Below, piece after piece: positions 32,738-42,317 of a stretch of DNA of 64,000 bases (positions are counted from its first letter, which is position 1; every line of letters begins with the position of its first letter). The notes below the pieces were generated by a model. That model was not told where the DNA came from. It searched no databases and saw nothing but the letters and a program-made list of their open reading frames with translations. The position numbers and the translations under genes were made by a program. The stretch comes from Rubrobacteraceae bacterium (GTDB lineage Bacteria; Actinomycetota; Rubrobacteria; Rubrobacterales; Rubrobacteraceae). The stretch is from positions 247,034 through 311,033 of the forward strand of contig JAUJNO010000003.1 in the NCBI GenBank assembly GCA_030448125.1, given 5' to 3'.

Positions 32738-34294
32738 CTACGCTTTCTCTGCTCCGTTCACGCCGTACTCAAGGCCGTCGACCAGAGCCTGCCAGGAGGC
32801 CTCGATGATGTTCTCCCCGACTCCGACGGCGCCCCAGACGCGCTTGCCGTCGGTGGAGTCTATGAGGACGCGGGTGGTCGCGGCGGTGGCGCGGTGCTCG
32901 TCGAGGATGCGCACCTTGTAGTTGGAGAGGTGTATCTCCTGCAGCTCCGGGTAGTGCGGGCCTATGGCTTGGCGCAGGGCGCGGTCGAGGGCGTTCACCG
33001 GGCCGTTGCCCTCGGCGGTGGAGATGACTCTTTGATCCTTGACGAAGAGCTTGATGGTCGCCTCGGTCGTTGTCTCGCCACCGGCCCTTTTTTCGGAGAT
33101 GATCCGGAACGTCTCCAGCTCGAAGAGGGGCCTCGCGTCCCCCGTCGTGCGGCCTATGAGCAGCGCGAGCGAGGCGTCGGCCGCCTCGTAGTGGTAGCCC
33201 TCGTACTCCCGCTGCTTTATGGCCGTGAGCACGCCGGTTATGTCTCCGGCTTCGAGCCCCAGCTCTTCGGCCTTCGCCCGGATGGAGTTCTTCCCCGAGA
33301 GCTCCCCAATGGGCGTGCGCCTGACGTTGCCGACCGCCTTCGGGGGTACGTGCTCGTAGGTCGCGGGGTCCTTCGAGATGCCGTCCACGTGCAGCCCGCC
33401 CTTGTGGGAGAAGGCGCTACGGCCCACGTAGGGCCGGTGGGTGTCGGGCGTCAGGTTCATAAGCTCCGAGACGTAGTTCGACACTTCGGTGAGCCTCTTC
33501 AGGCGCTCTTCACCGAGCACCTCGAGGCCCATCTTGAGCTCCAGGTTGGCGATGGTGGTCACGAGGTCGCAGTTGCCGGTGCGCTCCCCAACGCCGTTTA
33601 TGGTCCCCTGCACGTGCGTCGCCCCGGCCTCGACTGCGGCCAGGGCGTTCGCCACCCCGCACCCGGCGTCGTTGTGGGTGTGGATGCCGATCTCGACGTG
33701 GGGGAACTCGCGCGCCGTCCGGCCGACGATTGCTTTTAGCTCCGTCGGGAGCGTGCCGCCGTTCGTGTCGCAGAGGACCAGCGTCGATGCGCCCGCGTTC
33801 GCCGCCGCCCGGAGGACCGAGAGGGCGTGATCCGGGTCGTCCCGGAAGCCGTCGAAGTAGTGCTCGGCGTCGAAGAGGACCTCCTTACCGGCGTTCGCCA
33901 GGTGCGCGACCGTGTCGCTCACGGAGCGTATGTTCTCCTCGACCGTCGTGCGCAGGACCTTCTCGATGTGCATCTTCCAGCTCTTAGCGACCAGGCAGGC
34001 CACGGGGGCGGAGAGGTGGGGGAGGAGCGTTACCGCAGGGTCCTCCTCCGCGCTACCGCCCGGGCGCCTCGCGCGGGTAAAGGCGACGAGGCGAGCGTTC
34101 GCGAGCTCCGAGGCGTCGAAGTTCTCGAAGAACTCCAGGTCTTTGGGGTTCGAGGCCGGGAAGCCGGCTTCTATGTAATGGAGGCCCAGGGCGTCCAGCT
34201 CTCGGGCTATCCGGATCTTGTCTTCCGTCGTCAGGCTTACACCCTCGCGTTGGGTCCCGTCACGTAGGGTGGTATCGAAAAGTTTGATGCTCAT
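32738..34294 (-). CDS. cimA: (R)-citramalate synthase
   Basis: A 518-aa DRE-TIM acyltransferase. [17 protein letters not shown] gives the metal/acceptor site, and HTHNDAGCGVANALAA the HxH metal ligands and DRE-TIM signature. The C-terminal LeuA dimer domain includes YKVRILDEHRATAATTRVLI and follows about residue 390. It condenses pyruvate with acetyl-CoA to citramalate, the threonine-independent route to 2-oxobutanoate and isoleucine. The TQREG form after TLRDG separates it from LeuA, which has EQSPG. ATG at 34294 overlaps the leuB stop (ATGA), so it is the last coupled gene of the operon. Confidence 0.9.
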   Translation of the reverse strand: MSIKLFDTTLRDGTQREGVSLTTEDKIRIARELDALGLHYIEAGFPASNPKDLEFFENFDASELANARLVAFTRARRPGGSAEEDPAVTLLPHLSAPVACLVAKSWKMHIEKVLRTTVEENIRSVSDTVAHLANAGKEVLFDAEHYFDGFRDDPDHALSVLRAAANAGASTLVLCDTNGGTLPTELKAIVGRTAREFPHVEIGIHTHNDAGCGVANALAAVEAGATHVQGTINGVGERTGNCDLVTTIANLELKMGLEVLGEERLKRLTEVSNYVSELMNLTPDTHRPYVGRSAFSHKGGLHVDGISKDPATYEHVPPKAVGNVRRTPIGELSGKNSIRAKAEELGLEAGDITGVLTAIKQREYEGYHYEAADASLALLIGRTTGDARPLFELETFRIISEKRAGGETTTEATIKLFVKDQRVISTAEGNGPVNALDRALRQAIGPHYPELQEIHLSNYKVRILDEHRATAATTRVLIDSTDGKRVWGAVGVGENIIEASWQALVDGLEYGVNGAEKA

Positions 34295-35358
34295 GCGACT
34301 CCTTCTCCGGCTGCCGTCCACTTGACGACGGCACGTGTAACTTCTTCGGTGCTCTTCTCTCCGCCGAGGTCCGGCGTCCTGAAACCGGCCTCCAGGGCGA
34401 CCGAGACGCCCCGCTCGATGCCTCCGGCGATGTCCGGGCGTCCCAGGGCGTGGCGGAACATCATCGCGGCGGAGAGGATGGTGGCGTAGGGGTTGGCCGT
34501 GCCCTGTTCGGCTATGTCCGGGGCGCTTCCGTGGACGGGCTCGAAGAGACCGGGTGTGCCGGGCTCGCCAAGAGACGCCGAAGGAAGCATGCCCATCGAG
34601 CCCGGGAGCATCGACGCCTCGTCGGAGAGGATGTCGCCGAAGAGGTTCTCGGTCAGGATCACGTCGAACCTTTTTGGATCCCGGATCAAGAACATCGCCG
34701 CGGCGTCCACGAGGATGTGGTCGACCCTTACGCCCGGGTACTCCCCCGCCACGTCGTCGACGACCGACCGCCACAGCCGGCTCGTCGCCATCACGTTTGC
34801 CTTGTCGACCGAAGTGACGCGCCCCTTGCGTCCCTCCGCCGCCTCGAACGCCACCCTCGCTACACGCTCGATCTCCTCGCGGGTGTAGACGGTGAGGTCG
34901 CTCGCCTCTTCCTCGCCTTCGACCTTCTCTCCGAAGTACGCGCCGCCGGTCAGTTCGCGGACGATGAGCATGTCTACACCCTCGACGACCTCCTTCTTCA
35001 AGGTCGAGGTTTCGAGTAGCGCTGGGACCACCGTCACCGGCCGCAGGTTGGCGAACGCGTTCAGAGACTTCCGAAGCTTCAAAAGCCCGCTCTCGGGGCG
35101 CACCGGCCCTCGATCGAAGTCCGGATGGCCGACCGCTCCGAGCAGAATGGCGTCGGAAGCTTTGGCCCTCTCCAATGTCTCGTCGGAGATGGGCTCGCCT
35201 TCCTCCCGGATCGCCGTCCCGCCGATCTTACGCTCCTCGTAGGAGAGCTCGACGCCGAAATGCTCCGCCGCAACATCCATCACGGCCCGGGCGGCCTCGA
35301 CGACCTCTGGTCCAATGCCGTCGCCCGGCAAGAGCAGGATGTTGAACGAATCGCGCAT
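34291..35358 (-). CDS. leuB: 3-isopropylmalate dehydrogenase
   Basis: A 355-aa NAD-dependent beta-decarboxylating dehydrogenase. It begins ILLLPGDGIGPEVV, has the substrate arginines and VRELTGGAYFGE (about residue 135), the catalytic Lys in VDKANVMATS (about 190), and the metal-binding DAAAMFLIRDP and LFGDILSDEAS. HGSAPDIAEQG is the NAD site. It oxidises 3-isopropylmalate to 2-oxoisocaproate, the third step of leucine synthesis. ATG 35358 has AGGAGG seven bases upstream. leuCD are not in this operon. Confidence 0.93.
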   Translation of the reverse strand: MRDSFNILLLPGDGIGPEVVEAARAVMDVAAEHFGVELSYEERKIGGTAIREEGEPISDETLERAKASDAILLGAVGHPDFDRGPVRPESGLLKLRKSLNAFANLRPVTVVPALLETSTLKKEVVEGVDMLIVRELTGGAYFGEKVEGEEEASDLTVYTREEIERVARVAFEAAEGRKGRVTSVDKANVMATSRLWRSVVDDVAGEYPGVRVDHILVDAAAMFLIRDPKRFDVILTENLFGDILSDEASMLPGSMGMLPSASLGEPGTPGLFEPVHGSAPDIAEQGTANPYATILSAAMMFRHALGRPDIAGGIERGVSVALEAGFRTPDLGGEKSTEEVTRAVVKWTAAGEGVA

Positions 35359-35366
35359 CTGGCCTC

Positions 35367-36104
35367 CTAAAACTCCGGCCTCGAGGCGAGCCACTCCCGC
35401 CCGCCCGGCCCGAGAGCGTCCGCGAGCAACTCCTCGGCCCGCTCCTCGTGTACGACGTCCGTCTCCTCCCACAGAGCACGAACGAGCCTCTTCAAGAATC
35501 CGTCCCCAAACTCCTCCACCGCGTTCGCCCCGAGCAACAGCAACAAATTCTGAAACGCCATCTGCTCGCCGGCGTCCGCGTGGCCCCTGAGCCCCCGGAC
35601 GGTAAAGCCGGGCTCCCGGTCGATCATACCCAGATGCTCATCTAGCGGCAGCCCAACCTCCCGCGCGACCGCCGCCGAGGCCGCCTGCGGCACGAACTCC
35701 CCGAGCCAGACCGGGGTCCTGACCATCTCCCGCTGCAGGAGAAAAGCGTGGGCAAGCTCGTGCCACACGACCAGGGGATGCGTCGCTTCCGTGCGGGGTC
35801 CGAAGACGGGGGAGAGCGCCGCGGGCAACACCAGCGCCGGCGGCCGGACGCTCCTCGTAAAGTACGGGAGCCCTTTCGGGTAGACGCGCTCGCCTTCGCG
35901 TGGCGTCTCGTCCCAGTCCTCGTCGGCGACCAGCATCGCCTCGAGCTCGGGCGGCTCCACCTCGAGCAGCGCGGAGAGCGCTCCTGCTCCTGTGCAGAGG
36001 AGCCGCCCCACCTCCGACGCCCGCTTCCCCATTCCCGGGGCGTGGACGACCGGGATCTCGCCGTTCAGGCGTTCGTAGCCCGGAAGGGTGACGGGGCTCC
36101 GCAC
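35367..36104 (-). CDS. HExxH-containing protein inside the leu operon, unrecognised
   Basis: A 245-aa soluble protein with HELAHAFLLQ (about residues 128-137), the HExxH zinc-binding helix of metallopeptidases. Downstream, GEFVPQAASA could supply the third ligand Glu. The first third is Pro/Gly-rich, without a signal peptide or transmembrane helix, so a cytosolic location is likely. It lies 14 bases after leuA and eight before leuB, so it is cotranscribed with them. I know no biosynthetic role for such a protein; it may be a passenger or a zincin-like regulator. Confidence 0.6.
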   Translation of the reverse strand: MRSPVTLPGYERLNGEIPVVHAPGMGKRASEVGRLLCTGAGALSALLEVEPPELEAMLVADEDWDETPREGERVYPKGLPYFTRSVRPPALVLPAALSPVFGPRTEATHPLVVWHELAHAFLLQREMVRTPVWLGEFVPQAASAAVAREVGLPLDEHLGMIDREPGFTVRGLRGHADAGEQMAFQNLLLLLGANAVEEFGDGFLKRLVRALWEETDVVHEERAEELLADALGPGGREWLASRPEF

Positions 36105-36118
36105 GGGAGGGCCTCGCT

Positions 36119-37660
36119 CTAGGGCGCGGCCGTCGAGACCCGCGTGGCCCCGACCTTGCCCGCCGTGTACACGTTGACCGCCCGCACGTAGGCCCTCGCC
36201 GCGGCCTCTACGACGTCCTGGCTCAGGCCGCGCCCGCCGTACTCCTGGCCCTCGAACTCGACCGAGACCCGGACCTCGCCCAGGGCGTCCTTGCCGCCCG
36301 TAACGGCATCGATGCGGAAGTCAGTCAGGCGTCCCATGATGTTCGTGGCCGCGTCGATGGCGCGGAAGACCGCGTCTACCGGGCCTTCGCCCTCCGCCTC
36401 GGCCTCGAACGTGCCCTGCTCGGCGTGCGAGATCGTCACCGCCGCCCGGCTCTGGCGTCCCGTCGCCGCCACGACCCTGAACGAGTCGAGCACGAACTTG
36501 CCCTCGAACGACCCCACCTCGTCCGCTGCGATCGCCTCGAGGTCCGCGGCCGTGACGGTCTTTTTATGGTCGGCTATCTCCTTGAAGCGCGTAAACGCCC
36601 TCTTCAGGACCTCGCCTTCGAGCGTGTAGCCGAGCTCTTCGAGGGCGTCCTTCAGGGCGTGGCGGCCCGAGTGCTTGCCGAGGAAGATGTTCGTGCCTTC
36701 GAGACCGATGTCTTTGGGGGTCATGATCTCGAACGTCCGCCGGTCCTTCAGGACGCCGTCCTGGTGGATACCCGACTCGTGCAGGAAGGCGTTCCTGCCC
36801 ACCACCGCCTTGTTCGGCGGAACCTCGTAGCCGGTTATGTTCGAGACGAGGCGACTCGTGTTGGCGAGCTGGCGTGTGTCCACCCCGACCTCGACGCCGT
36901 AGTGGTCCCCGCGCGTGACGAGTGCCATCAAGACCTCTTCGAGCGAGGCGTTCCCAGCGCGTTCCCCGAGCCCGTTCACTGCCACCTCTATCTGCCCGGC
37001 CCCGACCTGCACACCGGCGAGCGAGTTGGCTACCGCGAGCCCCAAGTCGTCGTGGCAGTGTACCGAGAGCACCCTCTCCTCGAGTCCCGGTACCCGGTCT
37101 TGCAGCTCCCGCAAAAAGGCGGAGAACTCGACCGGGGTCGTGTAGCCGACGGTGTCCGCGATGTTTATTACGTCCGCCCCGGCTTCGACGGCGGCGGCGA
37201 CCACCTGCGCGAGGTACCCGATCTCCGTTCGCGTCGCGTCCATCGGCGAGAACTCCACGTCCTTGCAGAGGCTCTTGGCGAGCCGCACGGCCTCCCCGGC
37301 CCTCTGCAGGATCTCCTCCTGGTTCGAGCGCATCTGGTGCTCGATGTGCAGATCCGAGGTGCCGACGAAGGTGTGGATGCGCGGCCTCTGGGACCACTGC
37401 ACCGCCTCCCACGCCCGCTCGATGTCCGCCTGGTGGATGCGGGCAAGACCGGCGACCGTCGGACCCTTCACCTCGGCGGCGATGCGGCTCACCGACTCGA
37501 AGTCGCCCTCGCTCGTGATCGGGAACCCCGCCTCTATAACATCCACCTTCAGACGCGCGAGCTGGTGTGCTATCTCTACCTTCTCCTCCACGGAGAGCGA
37601 GATCCCCGGCGACTGCTCACCGTCTCTGAGCGTGGTGTCGAAAATCTGTACGCGACGCAT
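36119..37660 (-). CDS. leuA: 2-isopropylmalate synthase
   Basis: A 513-aa enzyme of the DRE-TIM family. [17 protein letters not shown] is the active-site signature; [16 protein letters not shown] and [14 protein letters not shown] give the HxH ligands and substrate contacts; [13 protein letters not shown] follows. The LeuA dimer domain (from about residue 390) provides leucine feedback binding. It condenses 2-oxoisovalerate with acetyl-CoA, the committed step to leucine. Its ATG at 37660 follows GAAGAGGG. A leader peptide and mutually exclusive hairpins lie in the 196-bp gap before it. Confidence 0.93.
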   Translation of the reverse strand: MRRVQIFDTTLRDGEQSPGISLSVEEKVEIAHQLARLKVDVIEAGFPITSEGDFESVSRIAAEVKGPTVAGLARIHQADIERAWEAVQWSQRPRIHTFVGTSDLHIEHQMRSNQEEILQRAGEAVRLAKSLCKDVEFSPMDATRTEIGYLAQVVAAAVEAGADVINIADTVGYTTPVEFSAFLRELQDRVPGLEERVLSVHCHDDLGLAVANSLAGVQVGAGQIEVAVNGLGERAGNASLEEVLMALVTRGDHYGVEVGVDTRQLANTSRLVSNITGYEVPPNKAVVGRNAFLHESGIHQDGVLKDRRTFEIMTPKDIGLEGTNIFLGKHSGRHALKDALEELGYTLEGEVLKRAFTRFKEIADHKKTVTAADLEAIAADEVGSFEGKFVLDSFRVVAATGRQSRAAVTISHAEQGTFEAEAEGEGPVDAVFRAIDAATNIMGRLTDFRIDAVTGGKDALGEVRVSVEFEGQEYGGRGLSQDVVEAAARAYVRAVNVYTAGKVGATRVSTAAP

Positions 37661-37738
37661 ATTCCCTCTTCTTTCTAAAATTGCTGGTGCGATTCGAGAA
37701 GTACGGCTAATCTTCGGTGGCCGCTGAGCTTGGAGCAG

Positions 37739-37776
37739 GCCCGGCGCTAGAGGCCGGGGCGGGTAATTCGCCCGGC
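37739..37776 (-). promoter_or_regulatory. leuA attenuator hairpins
   Basis: On the transcript, bases 37776-37753 form one GC hairpin (nine pairs with one bulge) and 37760-37739 form another. Both use the segment 37753-37758, so they exclude one another. The leader peptide's stop codon lies in the loop of the second. Ribosome stalling at the upstream Leu/Val codons would favour the first. No U run follows the second, so termination would be non-canonical or Rho-assisted. Confidence 0.5.
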
Positions 37777-37830
37777 GACCACCCTGGTTAGTCGTAGGAT
37801 GTCGAGGGTCACGCGCAAGATGTCAGGCAT
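37747..37830 (-). CDS. leuA leader peptide (27 aa)
   Basis: ATG 37830 to TAG 37747 encodes MPDILRVTLDILRLTRVVAG followed by RITRPGL. Eleven of 27 residues are Leu, Ile or Val, including ILRL and VV just before the hairpins. Two Leu codons are CTA, rare in this GC-rich genome. GAAAG lies just upstream. This is the same layout as the leuA and ilvB leaders of corynebacteria, and is expected to couple leucine supply to transcription of leuA and the genes after it. Confidence 0.6.
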   Translation of the reverse strand: MPDILRVTLDILRLTRVVAGRITRPGL

Positions 37831-37856
37831 TCACTTTCATGCGAAACACAAGTATC

Positions 37857-38813
37857 TCACTGCCTCGCCTTCTCCGCAACCTCCACGGCCACGGTCCAAT
37901 CGGCGTAGTCGGGGTTCTCGCCGCGAGCGGCCGCGAAGTAAAGCTCTTGCAGGCGGGCCGCTACCGGGCCCATCTCTCCCGTGCCGATCGGACGGTCGTC
38001 TATCTCCGTTACGGGCGCTATCTGAAAGCCGGTGCCGGTCAGAAAGACCTCGTCGGCGGCGTAGAGCTCGGTACGGCCCACGTCGCGCTTGTCGGTTGGC
38101 ATCCCGAGCTCCTTCTCGGCTAGCTCCATGACCGCGTCGCGGGTTATGCCCTCCAGGATGTCCGCCGTCGCGGGCGGCGTGAGCAGGCCGCCCTTACGGA
38201 AGAGGAAGATGTTTGCCGCGCTCGCCTCGGAGACGAAGCCCGTCTGGGTCAAAAAGATCGCGTCGTCGTATCCCGCCCGGTGCGCCGCGTCTACCGCGAG
38301 CGCCGTGTTTATGTACGAGCCGGTACACTTGGCGCGCGCCGGAATGGCGTTGTCCGCCGTACGCCGCCACGAGGAGACGCCGCACCTCAGCCCCGTCAAC
38401 TCCACGTAGTTGCCCATCGGAACGGTAAAGATGGAGAGCTCAGATCCGCCCCTGAGATTCACCCCGACCGACTCTACGGACTTGTAGGCAAGAGGCCTGA
38501 TGTACGTGTCCTCCCGCGGCGCGTTACGCTTGAGGATCTCCAGCGTTATGTCGCACAGCTCGTCCACCGTGCGCGGCAGCTCGATGTGAAGGATGCGGCA
38601 CGACTTCTCGAACCGCTCGTAGTGCTCCCGGAGCTTGAGGACCTGGAGTGTGCCCCTGGACTCGTTCCAGTATGCCCGTATCCCCTCGAAGACGCCGGTC
38701 CCGTAGTTCAGAGCGTGCGTCGCGGGCGAGAGCCTCACGTCGCCCAGCTTCACGAACTCCCCGCCGTGGTAGCACCACTCCGCGTCCGAAGCGGCGAACG
38801 CCTTACGGCTCAT
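37857..38813 (-). CDS. ilvE: Branched-chain amino acid aminotransferase
   Basis: A 318-aa fold type IV PLP enzyme. Marks are [18 protein letters not shown] at the start, [13 protein letters not shown], the Schiff-base Lys in [12 protein letters not shown] (about residue 160), [14 protein letters not shown] and [11 protein letters not shown]. It makes Val, Leu and Ile from their 2-oxo acids with glutamate. Start ATG 38813 overlaps the ilvC stop by four bases. The 196-bp gap after it holds the leuA attenuator. Confidence 0.93.
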   Translation of the reverse strand: MSRKAFAASDAEWCYHGGEFVKLGDVRLSPATHALNYGTGVFEGIRAYWNESRGTLQVLKLREHYERFEKSCRILHIELPRTVDELCDITLEILKRNAPREDTYIRPLAYKSVESVGVNLRGGSELSIFTVPMGNYVELTGLRCGVSSWRRTADNAIPARAKCTGSYINTALAVDAAHRAGYDDAIFLTQTGFVSEASAANIFLFRKGGLLTPPATADILEGITRDAVMELAEKELGMPTDKRDVGRTELYAADEVFLTGTGFQIAPVTEIDDRPIGTGEMGPVAARLQELYFAAARGENPDYADWTVAVEVAEKARQ

Positions 38814-39841
38814 CGACCATCACCTCCCGTCGGGCTAGCGGAGCTCGCCGGCGCCTCCACGCCTTCGGCGGCAAGCGCCCTAAGCTCCGCCCCGACCCTC
38901 TCGACCTGCGACTGCGCCTCCCGGCGGCGCATCGCCAGGAAGCTCGCCCCTCCGGCTTGATTCTCCAGCACCCACTCGCGGGCGAACTTGCCGCTCTGGA
39001 TATCCGTGAGGAGCCCGCGCATCCTCTCTCTGACGCCCTCGTCTATGACCTTCGGGCCTCCGGTGTAGTCGCCGTACTCGGCGGTGTTGGAGATCGAGTA
39101 GCGCATCCCGGCGAGGCCGCCCTCGTAGATAAGGTCCACTATGAGCTTCAGCTCGTTTACGCACTCGTAGTACGCGAGCTCCGGTTGGTACCCCGCTTCG
39201 ACGAGCGTGTCGAACCCGGCCTTTAGCAGGGCGGTAAGGCCGCCGCACAGAACGGCCTGCTCCCCGAAGAGGTCAGTCTCGGTCTCCTCGGCGAAGGAGG
39301 TCTCTATGATACCGGACCGGCCGCTCCCGATGCCGCGGGCGTAGGAGAGGATCAGGTCCCGCGCCTCCCCCGAAGCGTCATTCTGAACGGCGAAGAGCGC
39401 GGGCATCCCCTTGCCCTCGACGTACAGACGCCGCAAGACGTGCCCCGGACCCTTGGGCGCCACGAGCCCGAGGTCCACCTGCGGCGGCACGACTATCTGG
39501 TTGAAGTGGATGTTGAACCCGTGGGCGAAGAGCATCAGCATCCCCTCCGACAGGTTCGGCTCGACCTCGGCCCTGTACACCGCGGGCTGCCTCTCGTCCG
39601 GGAGCAGCATCATCACCACGTCCGCCCAACGTACCGCGTCGGCGGTGTTCATCACCTGCAGGCCCTCCGCCTCGGCCTTCTCCTTGCTCGCGCTGCCCTC
39701 GTAGAGCCCTACGGCGACCTCGCAGCCGGAGTCCTTGAGGTTCAGGGCGTGGGCGTGACCCTGGCTGCCGTAGCCCAGGATAGCGACCTTGCGCTGCGTG
39801 ATCTCGTTTCCTATATCCCCTTCTCGGTATACCCGGGCCAT
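38810..39841 (-). CDS. ilvC: Ketol-acid reductoisomerase
   Basis: A 343-aa class I KARI. The NADPH Rossmann motif is [17 protein letters not shown] near residue 19, with the phosphate-binding Ser/Lys region [12 protein letters not shown] after strand 2. The knotted C-terminal domain has [14 protein letters not shown] with the metal Asp/Glu, and [13 protein letters not shown] residues ([15 protein letters not shown]). It isomerises and reduces acetolactate and acetohydroxybutyrate. It starts at ATG 39841, directly abutting the ilvN stop. A C-terminal tail of about 15 residues ([15 protein letters not shown]) is longer than usual. Confidence 0.94.
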   Translation of the reverse strand: MARVYREGDIGNEITQRKVAILGYGSQGHAHALNLKDSGCEVAVGLYEGSASKEKAEAEGLQVMNTADAVRWADVVMMLLPDERQPAVYRAEVEPNLSEGMLMLFAHGFNIHFNQIVVPPQVDLGLVAPKGPGHVLRRLYVEGKGMPALFAVQNDASGEARDLILSYARGIGSGRSGIIETSFAEETETDLFGEQAVLCGGLTALLKAGFDTLVEAGYQPELAYYECVNELKLIVDLIYEGGLAGMRYSISNTAEYGDYTGGPKVIDEGVRERMRGLLTDIQSGKFAREWVLENQAGGASFLAMRRREAQSQVERVGAELRALAAEGVEAPASSASPTGGDGR

Positions 39842-40319
39842 CTAATCTCCTCCATCCCCCGGCCGGATCACCGGCCCGAGCCGCACCACGTCTTCCAACT
39901 CATTGTTCATCCCGGCGAGCCACGCCTCTAACTTCTCCGGTTCCCCGGACGCCACGACCGTGCCGTTCTCCTCGTGCGCCGCGACGCCCGCCCGCGCCGC
40001 CGATTCCTTCCAGGAGTCGCCCGTCACCTTCAGCAGCGCGACCTCCATCGTCTCTTCCGTCGCCTCGATCCCCTCGACGTCCTCTAGGCTCGAGAGGAGG
40101 GCGGCGTACCGCCGGGCCGACTCGGGGGGCAGTCGAGCAGGATGGTCGCCCGCATGCCGTCTCCGTCTCTGCCGACGGTGAAAGAGGCGACCGGCATCCG
40201 CTTGTTCTGGAGCGTCATCAGGAAGCGGTTCAGGGCCAGCATCCCGCCCGCGAGGCGAACCTCTACAGGGTTGAGGGCCGTGTCGGTCGGTGCGTGACGG
40301 GGGTGTTATGCGCCGCCAT
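39842..40319 (-). pseudogene. ilvN: Acetolactate synthase small subunit, frameshifted as read
   Basis: Three reading frames joined give a protein of about 158 aa, the IlvN size. ATG 40319 overlaps the ilvB stop (MAAHNTPVTHRP), then a shift near 40285 leads into ALNPVEVRLAGGMLALNRFL and MPVASFTVGRDGDGMRATIL. A second shift at the G run 40124-40129 (six where seven are needed) leads into PPESARRYAALLSSLEDVEG and the C-terminus. The ACT domain should regulate IlvB and give valine feedback. A homopolymer error is the simplest explanation, because the operon is otherwise intact. Confidence 0.7.
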
Positions 40320-42048
40320 ACGCGGCGCCGGTTTCTTCGATCATCTCGTTGACGCTCATGCCGCTCGGGATCATGGGGAACACGTTCGCCTCGGGGTCGA
40401 TGTGGAAGTCGAGGATCGTACACCCCGGCTGCTCCTGCGCCCACTTCACCGCCGCCTCGACGTCGTCGCCCTCGCGTACCGTTCTGCCGCTAAGCCCGTA
40501 GGCCGCCGCCATCTCCTCGTAGCGTGGCCCGCTGATCGGGGTCTCCGAGTAGCGGCGGTTGTGGAAGAACTGCTGCCACTGGCGCACCATGCCCAGGTAG
40601 CCGTTGTTGAGGATGGCGACCTTGATGTTGAGGCCGAAGTCCCGGATGGTGGCGAGTTCCTGGATGTTCATCTGGAAGCCGCCGTCCCCGGCCACGACCC
40701 ACACGGGCTCGTCCGGGTAGGCGAACGCCACGCCCATCGCCGCCGGGAGCGCGAAGCCCATCGTACCGAGGCCGCCGCTGGTTATGTGGCTGTTGTGCTT
40801 GGTGAACTCGAAGAACTGGGCTGCCCACATCTGGTGCTGGCCGACGTCGGTAACGAGCCGCATCTCCTCGCCGGCCGCGGCCTTGATGGCGTCCATGATC
40901 CGGATTGGACCGTACTCCCCGCGCGCCTGGTCCTCGCGCCGCTTCTCCTGCTCCTGGCTCCTGGCGATCTCCTCGCGCCACTGCGAGCGCAACTCCGCGC
41001 ATCCGTCCCGATCTTCGGTCTCCTCGAAGTGCCCGAGGGTGCCGCGCAAGGCAAGCTTCGCGTCCGCCGCGATGCCGACCGTCGGCCTTATGACCTTGCC
41101 GAGCTCGGAGGGGTCGACGTCTATATGCACGATTTTGGCGTTCTGAGCGAACTTGTTGACCGCGCCCGTGATCCTGTCGTCGAAGCGCATCCCGACCGCG
41201 AACAGGAGGTCGGACTTGTCTATCGCCCGGTTGACGCTCGCCGCTCCGTGCATCCCCGGCCACCCGATGTACAGCGGATGGTCCTCCGGGAACGCGCTGA
41301 TCCCGAGCAGCGTCGTCACCACCGGCGTGCCCGTCCGCTCGGCCAGAAGCCTCAGCTCCATCTCCGCCCCCGAGAGGATGACCCCGTGGCCGGCCAGGAT
41401 CAGAGGCCGCTTCGCCTTCTTGAGGAGCGCCGCTGCCGCCTCCAGAGAGGGACCCGCCGGCGGCTGCTGCACCTCCCGCAGTCTACGGTAACCGTTGTCA
41501 TTACACGCGGCGAACTGCACGTCTTTGGGCACGTCGATCAGGACCGGCCCCGGACGCCCGGAGCGGGCGATCTCGAACGCCCGCCGCATCGTCGGGTACA
41601 ACTCGTCCGGGTCCTCGACGAGGAACGAGTGCTTGGTGAACGGCAACGTCATCCCCATGACGTTGGTCTCCTGGAAGGAGTCCTTGCCCAACGCCGGACG
41701 TCCGACCTGGCCCGTGATCGCCACGAGCGGCACCGAGTCCATCTGCGCCGTCGCGAGGCCGGTTACTATGTTCGTCGCCCCGGGGCCGCTCGTCGCCACG
41801 CACACCCCGACCCGGCCCGTCGCCCTCGCGTATCCGTCGGCGGCATGGGCGGCGGCCTGCTCGTGGCGGACGAGGACGTGTTTTAGCGGGTAGTCCGGCA
41901 GCGCGTCGTAGAACGGCATGATCGCCCCGCCCGGATACCCGAAGAGGTACTCGACCCCTTCGTCCAGAAGGGCCTCGCACATCGCCTCGCTCCCGGTGCG
42001 CGGCTTGTATTCGACGTTGAAAGCGGTATTCTCCACGGTTTCTCCCAT
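40306..42048 (-). CDS. ilvB: Acetolactate synthase large subunit
   Basis: A 580-aa ThDP enzyme. The catalytic Glu lies in VRHEQAAAHAADGYARATG (about residue 62), the FAD region in MRFDDRITG, and the ThDP/Mg motif is GDGGFQMNIQELATI through NNGYLGMVRQWQ. It condenses two pyruvates to acetolactate, or pyruvate and 2-oxobutanoate to acetohydroxybutyrate, opening the pathway. Start ATG 42048. It heads the operon and is preceded by a promoter, leader peptide and terminator hairpin. Confidence 0.94.
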   Translation of the reverse strand: MGETVENTAFNVEYKPRTGSEAMCEALLDEGVEYLFGYPGGAIMPFYDALPDYPLKHVLVRHEQAAAHAADGYARATGRVGVCVATSGPGATNIVTGLATAQMDSVPLVAITGQVGRPALGKDSFQETNVMGMTLPFTKHSFLVEDPDELYPTMRRAFEIARSGRPGPVLIDVPKDVQFAACNDNGYRRLREVQQPPAGPSLEAAAALLKKAKRPLILAGHGVILSGAEMELRLLAERTGTPVVTTLLGISAFPEDHPLYIGWPGMHGAASVNRAIDKSDLLFAVGMRFDDRITGAVNKFAQNAKIVHIDVDPSELGKVIRPTVGIAADAKLALRGTLGHFEETEDRDGCAELRSQWREEIARSQEQEKRREDQARGEYGPIRIMDAIKAAAGEEMRLVTDVGQHQMWAAQFFEFTKHNSHITSGGLGTMGFALPAAMGVAFAYPDEPVWVVAGDGGFQMNIQELATIRDFGLNIKVAILNNGYLGMVRQWQQFFHNRRYSETPISGPRYEEMAAAYGLSGRTVREGDDVEAAVKWAQEQPGCTILDFHIDPEANVFPMIPSGMSVNEMIEETGAAYGGA

Positions 42049-42084
42049 TACTCTAGAACTGCGAGTTAGAACGGATCCTCTGCC

Positions 42085-42107
42085 AAAGAACGGGGGGTAA
42101 GCCCCGC
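42085..42107 (-). terminator. ilvB attenuator terminator
   Basis: On the minus strand CGGGG-CTTAC-CCCCG (42107-42091, with extra C) is followed by TTCTTT, the only terminator here with a U-rich tail. It lies directly after the leader peptide stop and 37 bases before ilvB, the position of an attenuator. Confidence 0.5.
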
Positions 42108-42111
42108 GGCT

Positions 42112-42282
42112 TTAGGCGGACCGGATGGCGCCGTCCCGGCCCGCCCGGCTAATTAGTCGCCGTAGGGCTAGGGGGACGACCTCCGTGGGTACTCGCGGGT
42201 GAATGGGGGGAGTGAGCAGGTGGGCAGCGTCGAGCTTGAGGCCCGAGATCTCTATCTGCCCGACTTTAGAAACTCCTGACAA
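42112..42282 (-). CDS. Candidate ilvB leader peptide
   Basis: A TTG at 42282 with AGGAAG just upstream opens a 56-codon frame (TTG 42309 is also possible). Near its end it reads TEVVPLALRRLISRAG, with GTC GTC and three rare CTA Leu codons plus ATT. A long GC hairpin (about 42151-42117) overlaps the last codons and the terminator follows the stop. The frame is longer than typical leader peptides, so the true start may be nearer the regulatory codons. Confidence 0.4.
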   Translation of the reverse strand: MSGVSKVGQIEISGLKLDAAHLLTPPIHPRVPTEVVPLALRRLISRAGRDGAIRSA

Positions 42283-42317
42283 GAGTCTTCCTAGCTCACT
42301 CGCCTGCAAGTCCTCGA

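Noticed and set aside
36425..37678. 417-codon frame antisense to leuA
   Set aside because: Shadow of leuA; no ribosome site and low-complexity composition.
40294..41886. Very long open frame antisense to ilvB (530 codons)
   Set aside because: It mirrors the GC-rich third codon positions of ilvB, has no recognisable domain and a Val/Arg/Leu/His-rich composition typical of antisense shadows.
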